Made by a program: the position numbers and the translations under genes. Below the pieces are notes generated by a model. That model was not told where the DNA came from. It searched no databases and saw nothing but the letters and a program-made list of their open reading frames with translations. From Chryseosolibacter indicum (lineage in GTDB: Bacteria; Bacteroidota; Bacteroidia; Cytophagales; Cyclobacteriaceae): 43,992 nucleotides of DNA. This document shows, piece after piece, positions 35,189 through 43,474 of the stretch (its first letter is position 1; every line of letters begins with the position of its first letter). The DNA lies in the NCBI RefSeq assembly GCF_018598585.1, contig NZ_JAHESD010000042.1:7766-51757 (forward strand), in the 5' to 3' direction.

Positions 35189-35196
35189 TAATTTTG
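35189..35196 (+). promoter_or_regulatory. -7 box of the WYL regulator gene
   Basis: TAATTTTG matches TAnnTTTG and lies 15 bp before the ATG, which gives a very short leader. No convincing TTTG lies 19-21 bp upstream. The conserved GATTCTGAG element of the divergent paralog 2 promoter is about 50 bp away. Confidence 0.5.
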
Positions 35197-35211
35197 GTAA
35201 AAATGTGATCT

Positions 35212-36213
35212 ATGCCCGCACCCATTAATCAAGCCCTTAGATTCAGAGTTATCAATGCCTGTCTTACTGACAAAAAGAAACCCTATCCTACCATTGAGGA
35301 TTTTAAATCCGCACTAAAGAAAAATGATATCAGGATCAGCCAACGTGCTATAGAAGGAGATCTGGAACTCATGCGTTATGATAAGCGACTCGGTTTTTTT
35401 GCACCCATTCAATATTCCAAAAAACATAGGGGATATTATTATACAGATCCTGATTATTCAATTGAAAAGCTACCATTAACAAAAGACGAATTGCAAGCGT
35501 TTGAGCTTTTGGTAGATGCCCTTCAGCGTTTCAGAGGAGCGGAGGTTCTAGACCAGGTTCAAGGTATGTTTGATAAGCTTGACAAGGTGGTAATGCAGCA
35601 ACTTAAAACGAAATCAAAACAGTCTTATCCCATTGTTGATTTTGAAAAGATGCCTTATGTGAAAGGGATAGAACACTTCGATTCGTTGTACCAGGCGATT
35701 GTAAAACAACATCCGCTGAGTATAGAATATAAAAAGTTCTCTGACGACAAGCCCACTACACATGTATTCCATCCCTATCTTTTAAAGGAGTATAAATTCC
35801 GATGGTATGTATTGGGCTATAGCGAACGTCGTAGAGGTAAACTAACACTTGCCCTTGACAGGATAGAGAAAATCTCAATTGTAAAAGGTGAGTATAAATC
35901 TAACAAAGGAGCTGACGTTGATAAATACTTTAATCACACACTGGGTATTACCTTGGCAAGCGATCGTGTTCAGGATATCAAGCTGTGGTTTTCACCATCA
36001 CAAGGTAATTATATTAAAACACAACATCTTCACGCTACCCAGGAAATTATTTCCGATGGCCCATCAGGCATGATTGTAAAGTTGAGGTTGATTCCGAATT
36101 ATGAATTGACACAACTACTTCTCAGTTTCGGTCCGGAGGTGAAGGTGCTGGAGCCTGCAAGCCTGAGTAAAGAAGTAAAGGAGAAGTTGAAAAAGAGCCT
36201 GCAGCTTTATTAA
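35212..36213 (+). CDS. WYL-domain transcriptional regulator
   Basis: A 333-aa protein. The N-terminal winged HTH (about 5-75) has SQRAIEGDLELMRYDKRLGF, the usual DeoR/WYL-type recognition region. A helical linker follows (LPLTKDELQAFELLVDALQR), then a WYL domain (about 150-235) with HPLSIEYKKFSDDKPTTHVF, HPYLLKEYKFRWYVLGYSER and LALDRIEKI. A C-terminal WCX-type extension carries VKLRLIPNYELTQLLLSFGP. WYL proteins bind nucleotides or DNA and control phage-defence loci, DNA repair and other stress genes. This one is divergent from paralog 2 and the next gene convergently encoded is paralog 3, so it is flanked by two family members with matching promoters. Local control is inferred. Confidence 0.85.
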   Translation: MPAPINQALRFRVINACLTDKKKPYPTIEDFKSALKKNDIRISQRAIEGDLELMRYDKRLGFFAPIQYSKKHRGYYYTDPDYSIEKLPLTKDELQAFELLVDALQRFRGAEVLDQVQGMFDKLDKVVMQQLKTKSKQSYPIVDFEKMPYVKGIEHFDSLYQAIVKQHPLSIEYKKFSDDKPTTHVFHPYLLKEYKFRWYVLGYSERRRGKLTLALDRIEKISIVKGEYKSNKGADVDKYFNHTLGITLASDRVQDIKLWFSPSQGNYIKTQHLHATQEIISDGPSGMIVKLRLIPNYELTQLLLSFGPEVKVLEPASLSKEVKEKLKKSLQLY

Positions 36214-36573
36214 CAGGTTAGGGAAGGAGCAGACACCTTCATCAGTGTCGTCATTACCCGCGTACGATAGAAACTATAACAAGCTGAAAGACAGCGAGGG
36301 AATTCCCTGGCCTTGCAATAGATCCTATGAATGCAGTAGCCTGAATGTTGACGTAATCTTGATTCTAACTAACGCTAAGGGGTACGTGAGCGATGGCCTC
36401 ATCCCAATAATTCGGGAGGCAAGCAAAAAGAAATGCGAATGATGAAGGCGAATAATAATATCTGGTGATCTAAAAAGTAGGTACAAGTAGAGCCAGAAGG
36501 CACTAGTCCCTGCTTGCAATTTTAAAATTAAACACATCAGTCGTACTTGTTTTCTCATCGCAGAACTTAGTAA
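36214..36573. other. Intergenic stretch, nothing recognised
   Basis: Between the convergent WYL gene and paralog 3. Short frames exist on both strands (for example 36245-36442), but they have no homology I recognise, no promoter and unusual composition. No RNA gene is seen. Confidence 0.4.
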
Positions 36574-36592
36574 GAAAAAACGGGAACCGTTC
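36574..36592 (-). terminator. Terminator-like hairpin after paralog 3
   Basis: On the minus strand a 5-bp stem AACGG-TTC-CCGTT is followed by TTTTC, about 20 bp beyond the paralog 3 stop codon. Confidence 0.45.
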
Positions 36593-36612
36593 TTTTCTAT
36601 TTGTAAGTGTCA

Positions 36613-37173
36613 TCACCCAACAAACACAACCTTCTCTGTTCTTCTTCTCAACCTATCAATACCTGTCACGGCAATGCACGTTCCACGTAGCAATACATTT
36701 TGTACGGTAGCGCTATACTTCCAATGAAGTTCGCAGGGCACTGCGAGACCATGCTCAATCAGTGTTCCGTCCAGAACGGTAATGGTCACATGAATTTCAA
36801 TAAGTTTTAGAACATATTTGTCGTGGATTAAAAGCGTATCACCTATATTTCCTTTATAATTTTCTATGTCGATAGATTCAATCTCCGGCTGACGCAGGAA
36901 ATCGCTGATGGCAGCACTTTTAGTAGATTTAAATCCTTGTATCAAACTGATGATTTTGTAGTCTCTTGTAAGTGCAGGTTCCGTTAACACTGTCCGGGCA
37001 TGAAGGGCCGCCTGTGCAAACTGGTGCCTGTTAGCAGCCTGATCTTTGGTTGAACGCCTGGCAACTCCTTTTCTGGAAATGATGGTGTCTTTGCCGTGTC
37101 TACGCACGTACATATCCTTCCCGATGCTACCGCTTACTTCTTTAATGATGGAGTGTCCTTTAATTTTTCCCAT
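36613..37173 (-). CDS. Paralogous family protein, member 3 (186 aa, diverged)
   Basis: It starts MGKIKGHSIIKEVSGSIGKD, followed by MYVRRHGKDTI, the same N-terminal layout as paralogs 1 and 2. The helical middle (NRHQFAQAALHARTVLTEPA), NYKGNIGDTLLIHD and the C-terminal AVTGIDRLRRRTEKVVFVG align with GNYQGEVGNTLFIA and AKDRLGK of paralog 1. It is the most diverged of the three in the middle region, but length and ends are conserved. There is no signal peptide or membrane helix. It has its own promoter, nearly identical to that of paralog 2, and is convergent with the WYL gene. The function is unknown. Confidence 0.75.
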   Translation of the reverse strand: MGKIKGHSIIKEVSGSIGKDMYVRRHGKDTIISRKGVARRSTKDQAANRHQFAQAALHARTVLTEPALTRDYKIISLIQGFKSTKSAAISDFLRQPEIESIDIENYKGNIGDTLLIHDKYVLKLIEIHVTITVLDGTLIEHGLAVPCELHWKYSATVQNVLLRGTCIAVTGIDRLRRRTEKVVFVG

Positions 37174-37190
37174 AGTTATATTGTTTTTAA

Positions 37191-37280
37191 CAAAAGTAAG
37201 TCCTCACACCGCAATCCATACGCGGTCTGTAAGTTGCTTCTAAAAACTTTTCAGTATTTTTGTAAGATGTTGATTCTGAG
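37191..37280 (-). promoter_or_regulatory. Promoter of paralog 3 with the same conserved dyad
   Basis: On the minus strand: GATTCTGAG (37272-37280), the 25-bp dyad motif (37206-37230), seven bases, and -7 box TACTTTTG (37191-37198). The dyad differs from that of paralog 2 at one of 25 bases. The distances between elements (66 bp dyad to GATTCTGAG, 7 bp dyad to box) are identical. Confidence 0.7.
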
Positions 37281-37465
37281 AGATGATAATTTTAAATTTT
37301 TTAGGGTGTGCTTGAAGAGCCGAAAAAAACTTGAGTTTTTCGTCTATTAATACGATCTTTGATTTCTGCCAAAGATTTCTTTTGAATTAGAATTTTTACA
37401 TTGACCGGTTCAGGTCCTTCTTTATCTGCTCACCCAGATTACAAGGTAATAGGCTTCAAAATATA

Positions 37466-37571
37466 CGATGCCAGCGCTATGCCGGCACTATGCGTGCGAT
37501 ATGTCTGCGAGAAACGGGCTCCTTTTACGCAGGCATACTGTACGCATACCGCACGCATTGTGCTGGCAGGA
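37466..37571. repeat. Symmetric array of eight 11-bp iterons (4 direct + 4 inverted)
   Basis: Contiguous plus-strand units are CGATGCCAGCG (37466), CTATGCCGGCA (37477), CTATGCGTGCG (37488) and ATATGTCTGCG (37499). An 18-bp spacer (37510-37527) follows, then four contiguous units in the opposite orientation. Read on the minus strand these are GTATGCCTGCG (37528-37538), GTATGCGTACA (37539-37549), CAATGCGTGCG (37550-37560) and TCCTGCCAGCA (37561-37571). The consensus is NTATGCSTGCG. The outer halves also form an imperfect hairpin (16 of 18 bases between 37481-37498 and 37550-37567). The array is about 160 bp upstream of the histidine kinase ATG. Nothing else is recognised in 37281-37731. Confidence 0.75.
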
Positions 37572-37731
37572 TTCATTTGAAAGCTATTTGCAAAGGCAGT
37601 CTGTTACTTTAATGGAATAAGTCCCTTCTGTATTAAACGTCAATTTTGGATCAAGATGCGAATGACGACAGTTGATAGACAAATAGTAACATTAAGATTT
37701 GTAATGGCACGGCTTTTTGGAGCAAAATTTC

Positions 37732-39201
37732 ATGGAATCATGGATAGGTGAGAAGGAGCATCAGTTGCTGCTGGATGCGATAAAGGAACATGCCATTTTT
37801 ATGATGGACAAAGATGGCTACATTATTTCGTGGAATGAGGGAGCAAGAAGATTAAAAGGCTTTAATGAAGACGATGTCATTGGTGAGCACTATAGAGTCT
37901 TGTTCTTACCCGAAGATCGGGAAGGCCGCCCGGAGCATGGGATGAAAATGGCCTTAAATGAAGGAAAGTTTGAGGAGGAGTGGTGGCGCGTGAAAAAGGA
38001 TGGCTCTAAATTTTGGGCTCACGTAATCCTTCAACCTATTTATGATGAAAACAAAATTCACATTGGATATGCTAAAATTACGACTGACAAAACACAGCAG
38101 CGGCGTGTAGACGAACTGAATACGTTTCTTATGAACGAAGTTGCTGGTTACGCAATATTTTTATTGGACAAAAATAGAAAAATTGCAAAGTGGAATAAGG
38201 CAGCACAAATGATCTTCGGTTACGGGGAGCGGGAAATACTTGGTAAATCAATGGCAATTTTTGATACTAGCGATAAAAATATCCACACAGTCATTGATAA
38301 ATTGTTTAACAATACTAATGGAAAATTCGAATCAGAGGGGTGGAGTAAGAAGAAAGATGGGAGCCATTTCTGGGCAAGCTTTATTGTAAGCCCGCTCCAT
38401 AACGGAGATGGTTTTGTAGTGCTATTAAGAGATTTAACGGAGCAGAAAGCGCATGACCAAACCTTAAAAACTAATATCGCACTGACTGCTTCGAATACTG
38501 AACTTGAGCGTTTTGCATATGTTGCAAGTCACGATCTGAAAGAGCCAATACGAAAAATCAGTACCTATTGTCATCTCCTTAAATCAGAAACCCCTCATCA
38601 GGCAACATTAATTGAGCGAATAGTTAACGCCTGCACACGGGTAAGCACGCTAATTGAGGACCTGCTGAAATTCGCAACGTTATCAGGAACCCATGTCTTT
38701 GAAAAGCAAGATCTAAATATTCTTCTCCGTAATACGCTTGACTCAATTAGTGAAGTTATCAAAGAAAAACAAGCTGTGGTGGAGTGTGATAAGTTGCCAA
38801 CTGTTAGGGTAATTCCCTCCCAAATAGAGCAGCTGTTTCAAAACTTAATAACAAATGCCATTAAATTTTGTTGTGCTGCACCTAAAACCCCTCGCGTTGC
38901 GGTTCGAAATTTTATAATAGCAAGGCAGGAATTAGCAGAAGCGGACCTGAGTCGGATGTTTCCTGCAGAACGTTACCTTCGGTTGGAAGTTGAAGACAAT
39001 GGCATCGGATTCAGCCAGCAATTTTCTGATAGTATATTTCAGTTATTTCATCGGCTGCATGAGAAAAATCAATTTGATGGAACGGGAGTTGGATTATCTA
39101 TTTGTAAAAAAGTAGTAGAGAACCATGGTGGAATAATTAAGGCATTCTCAAAGGAAGGTGAGGGGGCTTTATTTGTTATAACACTTCCTTATGCACATTG
39201 A
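37732..39201 (+). CDS. Cytosolic PAS-PAS histidine kinase
   Basis: A 489-aa kinase from the ATG at 37732 (MESWIGEKEHQ); an in-frame TTG at 37717 is possible. There are two PAS domains (about 10-125 and 127-245, each with a DKxGxI/NRKIAKWN-type start and a W-x-x-K-K-D-G-S-x-F-W segment). HisKA has ASHDLKEPIRKISTYCHLLK with phospho-acceptor H267. The HATPase_c domain (about 340-487) has the N box LITNAIKFC, G1 VEDNGIGF and G2 GTGVGLSICKKVVENHGG. There are no membrane helices and no receiver, so it senses a cytosolic signal, possibly through a cofactor in a PAS pocket. The phytochrome-like HisKA sequence is common in Bacteroidota orphans. No response regulator is adjacent. Confidence 0.85.
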   Translation: MESWIGEKEHQLLLDAIKEHAIFMMDKDGYIISWNEGARRLKGFNEDDVIGEHYRVLFLPEDREGRPEHGMKMALNEGKFEEEWWRVKKDGSKFWAHVILQPIYDENKIHIGYAKITTDKTQQRRVDELNTFLMNEVAGYAIFLLDKNRKIAKWNKAAQMIFGYGEREILGKSMAIFDTSDKNIHTVIDKLFNNTNGKFESEGWSKKKDGSHFWASFIVSPLHNGDGFVVLLRDLTEQKAHDQTLKTNIALTASNTELERFAYVASHDLKEPIRKISTYCHLLKSETPHQATLIERIVNACTRVSTLIEDLLKFATLSGTHVFEKQDLNILLRNTLDSISEVIKEKQAVVECDKLPTVRVIPSQIEQLFQNLITNAIKFCCAAPKTPRVAVRNFIIARQELAEADLSRMFPAERYLRLEVEDNGIGFSQQFSDSIFQLFHRLHEKNQFDGTGVGLSICKKVVENHGGIIKAFSKEGEGALFVITLPYAH

Positions 39202-39404
39202 TGGAGCCGGCCTTCTCAAGCTTAACTATGGTTTACAGCAATTCATCGTCGTGCATCCCTTGAATTCTTTAGAGGCCAGACATTAAGCTCAGTGCATCTT
39301 TCCAATTCAAATGCCTTAACTCTACTTGATGGGCTCAGTCGCAGCAGTGTCACTAAGTATAATACGGTGAGGAGGTCCAACTAAATTTGAACCTCCTATA
39401 AATT

Positions 39405-40259
39405 TTAACTCGTATAGGCAGTTACCCATTTCTTTTTGTTCTCTGCCCTGGCATTAATAAATTCTACATCTGTGCCATTAGCGATAGCATCCAATGGATA
39501 ACGTAAAGGGCGGGTTCCATTTTTCATATTGATCAAATTCAACACGCCATCAGCGATAACTTGTGGATTCATTTTAAATTCTTCCATCTTGCCAAACAGG
39601 GCGGCGCCAATAGCATTAAACATTTCAGTGGCTATCGGGTCGTACTCTTTTGCAATTTGCGTCCTGTCTGCTGATACTCCTGGTTTGCCTGTGTTCATTT
39701 CAGTAGGATACACCCCAGGCTGGATGGTAACGTTCTCTATATTAAACTGACTTAACTCATCCTGAATAGCTTCTGTTACGGCCTCTACACTAAACTTGGA
39801 TGCCAGGTACGGCCCCATAAACGGTAGGGCGTGTCCGCTGGCTCCTGATGTAAGATTAATGATCAGTCCTGATTTTGCCTTACGCATGGATGGAAGTACG
39901 GCCTGATAGGTGCGGATGACTCCATAAAAATTTACCTCAAACAATTGTTTGATTTGGTCTATCGAATACGCTTCTGTAAGACCGAAGCCCGCCAAACCAG
40001 CGTTGTTGACCAGCACATCAATATGTTCGTATTTGTTCAATGCATATTCAAATGCTACCTTAACCGAGTTATCATCGGTTACATCAATTTCTACTACGTC
40101 AACATTAGGTAGTGCAGTCAGTTCGCTGGCTATGCTTTTGTTTCTACCGCGTGATTCACGCATCCCTGCAATAACTGTATGTCCTTCCTTTGAAAGTGTA
40201 ATGGTCATCAGTTTACCAAACCCTGTACTGGTTCCGGTAATGAAAATTGTTTTGCTCAT
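39405..40259 (-). CDS. Short-chain dehydrogenase/reductase
   Basis: A 284-aa classical SDR. The NAD(P)-binding TGTSTGFG motif starts at residue 8, with D-V-T-D (59-62), NNAG (85-88), the catalytic Ser near 138 and Y151-x-x-x-K155 (YLASKFSVEA). An Arg in AGMRESRGRN after beta-2 suggests NADP preference. The substrate is unknown; this subgroup is usually annotated as ketoreductase-like. It is transcribed in the same direction as the Crp/Fnr gene at 40367-40960, 107 bp downstream of it. Paired direct repeats lie in that gap, so the SDR is probably the target or partner of the regulator. Confidence 0.85.
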   Translation of the reverse strand: MSKTIFITGTSTGFGKLMTITLSKEGHTVIAGMRESRGRNKSIASELTALPNVDVVEIDVTDDNSVKVAFEYALNKYEHIDVLVNNAGLAGFGLTEAYSIDQIKQLFEVNFYGVIRTYQAVLPSMRKAKSGLIINLTSGASGHALPFMGPYLASKFSVEAVTEAIQDELSQFNIENVTIQPGVYPTEMNTGKPGVSADRTQIAKEYDPIATEMFNAIGAALFGKMEEFKMNPQVIADGVLNLINMKNGTRPLRYPLDAIANGTDVEFINARAENKKKWVTAYTS

Positions 40260-40306
40260 CGTTTTCTATTTTGTAATTATGATTGGATGATGCAAAGATG
40301 GATCTG

Positions 40307-40335
40307 GCAAATGCTTTCATTCATTGACAAATGCT
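40307..40335. promoter_or_regulatory. Paired direct repeats between the Crp/Fnr and SDR genes
   Basis: GCAAATGCT (40307-40315) and ACAAATGCT (40327-40335) are 20 bp apart, placing them on the same face of the helix upstream of the SDR start. On the minus strand they read AGCATTTG. They could be a regulator site; their own TTTG ends also resemble promoter -33 elements. Confidence 0.35.
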
Positions 40336-40366
40336 CGAAAAAAAACCAAACAAATATCAATGTGAC

Positions 40367-40960
40367 TTATTTTTTGGTGCTATTCCTTCTGATACGGGTA
40401 AGCGTTTCTGGCGTTACGCCTATAAAAGAAGCAATCATATGTTGTGGAACTCTATTTGATATTCCGGGGTATTTCTCCAAGAAATGGTGGTACTTTTCTT
40501 CTGCAGACAATGCAATACTGCTGTGAATGCGGTCTTGCGAAACTATAAAGCTCCTATGCAGGATAGCATTTACAAGTTCGTTTAGTTGGGGTATACGTTT
40601 ACATAAACCTTGAAAGTTCTGGTCTGTGATTAACACGACAGCGGAATCTTCGAGGGCTTCGATATAGAATCTGGAAGGGTTACCACTGCTAAGACTTGCC
40701 CGATCACCAGTCCAGTAATTTTCAGGAGAAAAATTCATGATGTGTTCATTGCTTTTTTCGTCTACTGAAAAGGTTCTCAGGAAACCATCTGCTACAAACG
40801 CGTGATATCTCCATACATCTCCTTCCTGAAGAAGGTATTGTTTTTTCCTCAGCTTCTTAACAATTGATACGGTTCTTATCTGATCAAGTTCCGCATCAGA
40901 CAAGCTGATTTTCGAACTCAGGTAATGAAGGAATACGTCTACTACTTCTGTGTTGCTCAT
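40367..40960 (-). CDS. Crp/Fnr-family transcriptional regulator
   Basis: A 197-aa relative of the regulator at 30055. The cyclic-nucleotide-binding-type barrel (LLQEGDVWRYHAFVADGFLR, NEHIMNFSPENYWTGDRASL) is followed by a helical linker and a C-terminal HTH with NRVPQHMIASFIGVTPETLT. As in the other copy, the cAMP-contacting Arg motif is not evident, so the signal is unknown. It is followed on the same strand by the SDR gene. Bacteroidota carry many such pairs of a small Crp/Fnr protein and one oxidoreductase. Confidence 0.85.
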   Translation of the reverse strand: MSNTEVVDVFLHYLSSKISLSDAELDQIRTVSIVKKLRKKQYLLQEGDVWRYHAFVADGFLRTFSVDEKSNEHIMNFSPENYWTGDRASLSSGNPSRFYIEALEDSAVVLITDQNFQGLCKRIPQLNELVNAILHRSFIVSQDRIHSSIALSAEEKYHHFLEKYPGISNRVPQHMIASFIGVTPETLTRIRRNSTKK

Positions 40961-41407
40961 ATTTTCAAATAACTGTCATGCAAAATATATAAGTACCTTT
41001 GTAAAATTAAATAGAGAATAACGAAGTTTGAAGTAATTGAATTGCCTATGATTAATAGACGATTGCGAACAGCTAGCGCTTCACTTAGCGGTAAGTGTTT
41101 CAAATAGAATTTGAGTTTTCGCTCGCTGGATGGAGTCAAATGTGATGGTTAGTAGACAGGTTGAGTTGCAGGCACAATAAGTAACAGTTGCCAAGCCTAC
41201 TGGGTGCGTTTATCCGATTGATATAATTCGATCAACAATTTGTTAAAACTGACCAAGCACGTCACTATTAGCTTCATTGCGGGAAATACACTGGCGGGTT
41301 ATAGAACTATGTAATAGGATTTGAAATTTTTGACTCACTATTTTTTGAAAGTGAATAATTTGATGTTGTCACTAAATGAAAAAAAGCCGACAATCTTCGG
41401 TTTCGAT
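40961..41407. other. Intergenic stretch, nothing recognised
   Basis: It is AT-rich and lies between the divergent Crp/Fnr gene and the HxlR gene's 3' end. Frames here are short and lack family features. No hairpin with a T-run and no RNA gene is evident. Confidence 0.4.
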
Positions 41408-41734
41408 TCATGGCGAATGTAGGTTGTTGATTTCATGTTCTCCCCAAACACGCATCAGGTCGATGAAGGGAATTAGCAGCTTGCCAGATGGTGTTAACGA
41501 ATATTCAACATGCAGGGGCTTGGTTGCTATGACATTTCTACTTATTAATCGATCTCGCTCCATTTCTTTTAAAGCCTGTGTTAGCATTTTTGTTGTGACA
41601 CCTTCAATATGTCGTCTTAACTCGCCATACCGTAACGTTCCGTCTCGCAATGCCCATAGAATGCGGCCTTTATATTTCCCTCCAATTCTTTGAAAGGCAA
41701 AATCCACTGCGCAATAAAATCTCTTGTGCTGCAC
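41408..41734 (-). CDS. HxlR-type winged-helix regulator
   Basis: A 108-aa MarR-like HxlR domain: FYCAVDFAFQRIGGKYKGRI, LRYGELRRHIEGVTTKMLTQ, ALKEMERDRLISRN and the wing VEYSLTPSGKLL. Cys8 sits at the position where HypR/QorR-like HxlR sensors keep their redox cysteine, so it may sense electrophiles or oxidants (inferred). The start is a GTG at 41734, and no ATG lies upstream in frame. It is divergent from the oxidoreductase gene at 41922, the usual HxlR arrangement with its target gene. Confidence 0.85.
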   Translation of the reverse strand: MQHKRFYCAVDFAFQRIGGKYKGRILWALRDGTLRYGELRRHIEGVTTKMLTQALKEMERDRLISRNVIATKPLHVEYSLTPSGKLLIPFIDLMRVWGEHEINNLHSP

Positions 41735-41921
41735 TTTTTTCTGATAAAACTTACTGTGAAACGGTATAACTGCCTACGCACTTTTTAGTAACTACTTGAA
41801 ATACAATCAACTTTCAAATAATCTTGTGCGCATCGAATAAGGTAAAGGTAGTGCAAAAATTGCTGTGACCGATGCCACGAATAAAGTTGCTGATCGTGAT
41901 TATGCTTAAAATAAATTTAAC

Positions 41922-42935
41922 ATGACTTCTCATAAAATTGCTGTTTATGGTGCGTATGGACATACTGCGGGTTTTGTTATCGATTCAATCCTTCATCGCG
42001 GATGGACTCCGGTCCTTGTTGGACGTAATCATATTAAATTAAGTGCACTGAAAAGTAAGTATCCACAGCTTGAAATACGTGTTGCTGAAATCGAGACACC
42101 GAAGTCGTTAGACAACGCTTTCAAAGACACGATATTTATCATCAATTGTGCAGGCCCTTTTCTAGACACAGCGTTTCCTTTGATAGAGTCGGCGCTGCGC
42201 CTTTCTATCCACTATATCGACCTCAGTGCAGAGCAGAAATCAGTGCTCGATGTCTTTGAATTTTTTAGCGAGAAAGCTGCGAAAGGCGATAGCATGATTC
42301 TGCCTGGTTTAGCTTTTTACGGTGGTTTGGCTGATCTGCTTGCCTCTGCAGCAGTAGCTGCTTGGGATAATGTTGATAATATTACGATTGCCATCGGGCT
42401 GAGTTTTTGGCAACCAACCCTCGGCACCCGGCTCACAGGACAGCGAAATCATTATCCGAGACTGATCTATTCAAAAGGTCGCCTCCAACCGAAGGAAGAC
42501 AATTACCAGGAAATCAACTGGAACTTTCCACCTCCATTGAATGCCATGAAGATGACTTGCCTTCCGTTCTCCGAAATAATCACGATATCGAAGCACATTC
42601 GTGTAAGCGACATCTTAACGTATTTTAGCACAAATGCACTCGAAGATATCCGAAATAAGGACACGCCGCCACCTATGGCTGTTGATACACGCGGAAGATC
42701 AGCCCAGGAATTTCGCGTAGACGTAATAGCAACGCGAGGCATTGAAAAAAGAATTGCGCGGGCTGGAGGGCGAGATATTTATGCCGTTACTGCAGTGCTT
42801 GTGATCGAAGCAGTTGACCGTATCATGAAAGGAAAAACGCAGGCTAAAGGAGTGTCGAGTGCTGGTCACGTTTTTAATGCGTGCGATTTCCTGAAATCAC
42901 TGTCGTCAGACGATATCGAAATTTCTTTAGATTAG
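41922..42935 (+). CDS. Saccharopine-dehydrogenase-like NAD(P)-binding oxidoreductase
   Basis: A 337-aa protein with an N-terminal Rossmann fold (HKIAVYGAYGHTAGFVIDSI, LVGRNHIKLSALK, FIINCAGPFLDTAFPLIESA, HYIDLSAEQ). This is the pattern of saccharopine-dehydrogenase NADP-binding proteins, including trans-acting enoyl reductases. The C-terminal part is not diagnostic of lysine metabolism, so a true saccharopine dehydrogenase role is unlikely. It is divergent from the HxlR regulator with a 187-bp gap, and is probably induced when that regulator senses its signal. Confidence 0.8.
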   Translation: MTSHKIAVYGAYGHTAGFVIDSILHRGWTPVLVGRNHIKLSALKSKYPQLEIRVAEIETPKSLDNAFKDTIFIINCAGPFLDTAFPLIESALRLSIHYIDLSAEQKSVLDVFEFFSEKAAKGDSMILPGLAFYGGLADLLASAAVAAWDNVDNITIAIGLSFWQPTLGTRLTGQRNHYPRLIYSKGRLQPKEDNYQEINWNFPPPLNAMKMTCLPFSEIITISKHIRVSDILTYFSTNALEDIRNKDTPPPMAVDTRGRSAQEFRVDVIATRGIEKRIARAGGRDIYAVTAVLVIEAVDRIMKGKTQAKGVSSAGHVFNACDFLKSLSSDDIEISLD

Positions 42936-43006
42936 ATTAAAAGAGACAATTTTTAAGAATTCGAGGTTCTAGATCTGTTTGATTGATACTCAGCAGAGGA
43001 GGTTGA

Positions 43007-43309
43007 TCAAATTGTTTTCTTTTGCTCTTTATTCTTAAATGGATTGAATATCCAAAAATTATTTTCATGCGGTCGATAGGCTAAGCCCTCTTGCTGATTG
43101 TAATAGTCGAGAATGTCAATGAAAGATTCATACTTTGCTGTATCAGCGAAAATGATATGAACACCTCTTGTAGTGTCGAATAAAGTAGTCATTTCATGAA
43201 GTAAGACCCTGGCATATTCAATTTTGACTTTATCAGTCAAGGGATTTCCAGTTAGATTAATTGAAGGAGATGGAGTACGTGGAGAAGATCCCAGACACAT
43301 TAACAGCAT
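43007..43309 (-). CDS. Small hypothetical protein (100 aa)
   Basis: The ATG at 43309 gives MLLMCLGSSPRTPSPSINLT and a body with YARVLLHEMTTLFDTTRGVH and ADTAKYESFIDILDYYNQQE, ending in a Lys-rich tail. A TTG at 43327 would add six residues. The body faintly resembles the C-terminal domain of Bacteroidota ExbD-like proteins (K-Y-x-x-x-I-D-I-L-D), but the membrane anchor of ExbD is absent and I do not press this. It may be truncated. It lies on the opposite strand to rtcB. Confidence 0.5.
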   Translation of the reverse strand: MLLMCLGSSPRTPSPSINLTGNPLTDKVKIEYARVLLHEMTTLFDTTRGVHIIFADTAKYESFIDILDYYNQQEGLAYRPHENNFWIFNPFKNKEQKKTI

Positions 43310-43474
43310 TTCGTTGTCCGGTGACAACCAGACCGTTGATCAGCTGAAAGACATTTTGGTACCTAAGAAGTGTTCAAAGGCGCCAGAAAGACGACTTTTT
43401 TCTTTAAAATTTTTAAAGTGTGCAAAAAGATTGCGTAGTGGTTGCCGATCTTTGGTTCAACAAGCAGAAATAGC

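Noticed and set aside
36245-36442. Short plus-strand frame of 65 codons
   Set aside because: No promoter, no recognisable domain, unusual composition, and it lies between convergent genes.
39370-39397. Inverted repeat AGGAGGT/ACCTCCT near the SDR stop
   Set aside because: A 14-base loop and no T-run in the SDR transcript direction; not convincing as a terminator.
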